A stretch of DNA of 64,000 nt from positions 10,490,918 to 10,554,917 of the forward strand of contig NW_024467101.1 of assembly GCF_017591425.1 (NCBI RefSeq), given 5' to 3'. Origin of the DNA: Ochotona curzoniae. Lineage: Eukaryota > Chordata > Mammalia > Lagomorpha > Ochotonidae. Positions 62,629 through 64,000 of the stretch are shown piece after piece. The notes below the pieces were generated by a model, which was given only the letters and a program-made list of their open reading frames with translations, was not told the origin of the DNA and made no database searches. The position numbers and the translations under genes are program-made. Numbering within the stretch: position 1 is the first letter of the stretch; each line of letters starts with the position of its first letter.

Positions 62629-62936
62629 TGTTATGGTTCGGTGAGTTGTCTCCACCTGGGATATCAGCATCCCATATCTGAGCACTGTTTCAAGTCCCAA
62701 CTGCTCTGCTTCCAATCCAGCTTCCTACTAGTGTGTCTGAGAAGGAGACAGACACTGGTCCACGTCCTGTAGACCTTGTTACTCATCTAAGAGATCTGGA
62801 TGGACTTCCTGTTTTCCGGCTTCGGCCTGATCCAGCCTTGGCCATTGTGCCATTTGGGCATTGAACCCATGGGTGCAAAGTATTGCTGTCTCCGTAACTA
62901 CATCTCAAAATAACATAGATGAATAAATAAATAGAA
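62629..62936 (+). repeat. Old CSINE
   Basis: 'ggactgatgttatggttcgg', 'atccagcttcctactagtgt', 'gatccagccttggccattgt' and the tail 'gatgaataaataaatag'. Diverged full-length copy. Confidence 0.85.
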
Positions 62937-63370
62937 AAGAAAGGATGAGAAAATACAAGAGAAGTGAATGCAGCGGTCACAAATGGAGGCAACCTGGGCT
63001 TTAAATACGTCAGTCCTCGCCAACTGGACTGTTTTTCAACAGTGCACTCTGCCACCGCTCCCTGAGACATCAACTATGATGACTTTGCTCATGAGTCTGT
63101 TGTGTGCCACGCTTTGGTGTTAGCTTGAGTTCAGAGCTGGATAAACCACATCTCTTCTATAATATCCCAGAGGTCAGCCAGAAGAAAAGGTATGTATGAT
63201 GAGCAATGAAAATGGATAGGAAAGGGGATACAAGGAATGATTGGAGCTCAAGAGGGAGGGTTCCAGTCCTAAGGGGTGAGGATGCCAGAGGAGATGAGTT
63301 ACAATGAGATTCTGCATGGGGCTTTGGTTAGCAGATATTGGGAGAGACTTGGGGCAACAGCTACAGCTCA
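62937..63370. other. No gene recognised
   Basis: Mixed DNA. A faint L2/MIR-like stretch near 63095-63150 was not callable. Confidence 0.4.
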
Positions 63371-63374
63371 ATCC

Positions 63375-63540
63375 CCTTCCTAATAGTTCCAATCTGTGTG
63401 ACTTTTGCTAAGCATCTTGACTACCCAGTCTCAGTTCCTCATCTATATCTTGGGAATAAGAATAGCATGTGCCAAGTCTCTAGGGATGCTGTGAGATCTT
63501 ATAAGATTCACTCCATGTGAAGCACTCCACCTGATGAACT
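63375..63540 (-). repeat. MIR SINE
   Basis: 'gtgtgacttttgctaagcat', 'gtctcagttcctcatctata' and 'gatgctgtgagatcttataa' are reverse-strand MIR landmarks. Confidence 0.8.
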
Positions 63541-63639
63541 CAGATGAAAAGAAGTCATGCTTGAGAAGCATCTCACTCATTACTCAGGCCATGGGAGGTG
63601 CCCTCTAGATATATGCTCCCTTTCCTCCTCCTTATATGT

Positions 63640-63995
63640 GTATTTCAGATTAAAGGCCGGTGAGACTGAATATGTAGCCATTGATAAGCTTGGCACACTG
63701 CAAAAGGGCTCTATCTATTTGCTCCAAGTACAAATTGGCAGAAGGGAATTCACTGAAAAGCCTCACCACCGATTTCAAATGAATCTTTGCCTCTGGCCTT
63801 GGTTGTCCCCCTCTTTGCTCAAGTTTTACCACATAACTGTGTTTTGGAAACATCCAAAGGTAATGGGACTTCACATCAGAGAGAATCAATTAAATTAGCC
63901 TCTTCCCCAAAGCATCAGGCAGACGAATCAAAACCAATGTAATTAAAGAGATTGCTTTTGCTTCTCCCTGAAGTCATCATTTTGTATGAAGTAGT
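63640..63995. promoter_or_regulatory. Candidate conserved noncoding element, runs off the window (speculative)
   Basis: Repeat-free block with 'gagaatcaattaaattagcc', 'aaccaatgtaattaaagaga' and 'gctttttgctt'-like words. An acceptor-like 'tgtgtatttcag' at 63638-63649 and a donor-like 'aaaggtaatg' near 63856 bracket an open segment, so an exon is a weak alternative. The translated segment shows no domain I recognise. Confidence 0.3.
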
Positions 63996-64000
63996 TCCCA

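Overview
The window is mammalian nuclear DNA. I found no protein-coding gene, rRNA, tRNA or CRISPR array that I can support. The strongest clue to the organism is about 30 copies of the lagomorph C-repeat SINE (CSINE). It is recognisable by a tRNA-like head, the core words 'catatgggatcc', 'gggaaagcag' and 'ggagtgaa', a CT-rich stretch and an A-rich tail with aataaa. The youngest copies carry a head of the type 'tagcctagtggctaaa', which I associate with pika (Ochotona) more than rabbit. Lagomorph is a firm call; pika is a moderate-confidence inference. The open frames are short (longest about 170 codons) and fall in repeats or low-complexity DNA. I read the window as intergenic or deep intronic.

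Layout. 0-8 kb: a CATCCTATCCCA-type minisatellite, a MIR split by a SINE, a MaLR LTR, a perfect 29-bp hairpin, MER5A and L2/MIR fossils. 8-23 kb: SINE-rich, with two polypyrimidine tracts, a (TG)n(GA)n microsatellite and a young SINE with an exact 14-bp target-site duplication. 23-28.9 kb: no SINE, only old L2, MIR, Tigger and MER5A fragments. 28.9-32 kb: L1 relics, including one that runs from late ORF2 to its 3' end and carries a nested SINE and a nested small inverted-repeat transposon. 32-44 kb: a degenerate TG tract, several copies of the same mariner-like MITE, MER20 fragments, a long L2 relic, a second MaLR LTR and a hAT fossil. 44-51 kb: microsatellites, a short interstitial telomere block bounded by 17-bp direct repeats, Tigger, an L1 3' tail and a SINE mosaic. 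51-64 kb: AT-richer, with older SINEs, an L1/HAL1-type relic, MIR, MER20 and several repeat-free AT-rich blocks that could be conserved regulatory elements.

There are no genes working together here. The history is layered: L2, MIR, MER5A, MER20, Tigger and L1M/HAL1-type fossils are oldest, MaLR LTRs and the MITE come next, and CSINEs are youngest and interrupt the others. Repeat boundaries are read by eye against remembered consensus sequences and are good to roughly 5-30 bases unless a duplication is stated. I found no previously undescribed gene system. The most distinctive structures are the telomere-repeat insertion near 46.4 kb and the perfect hairpin at 3.6 kb.
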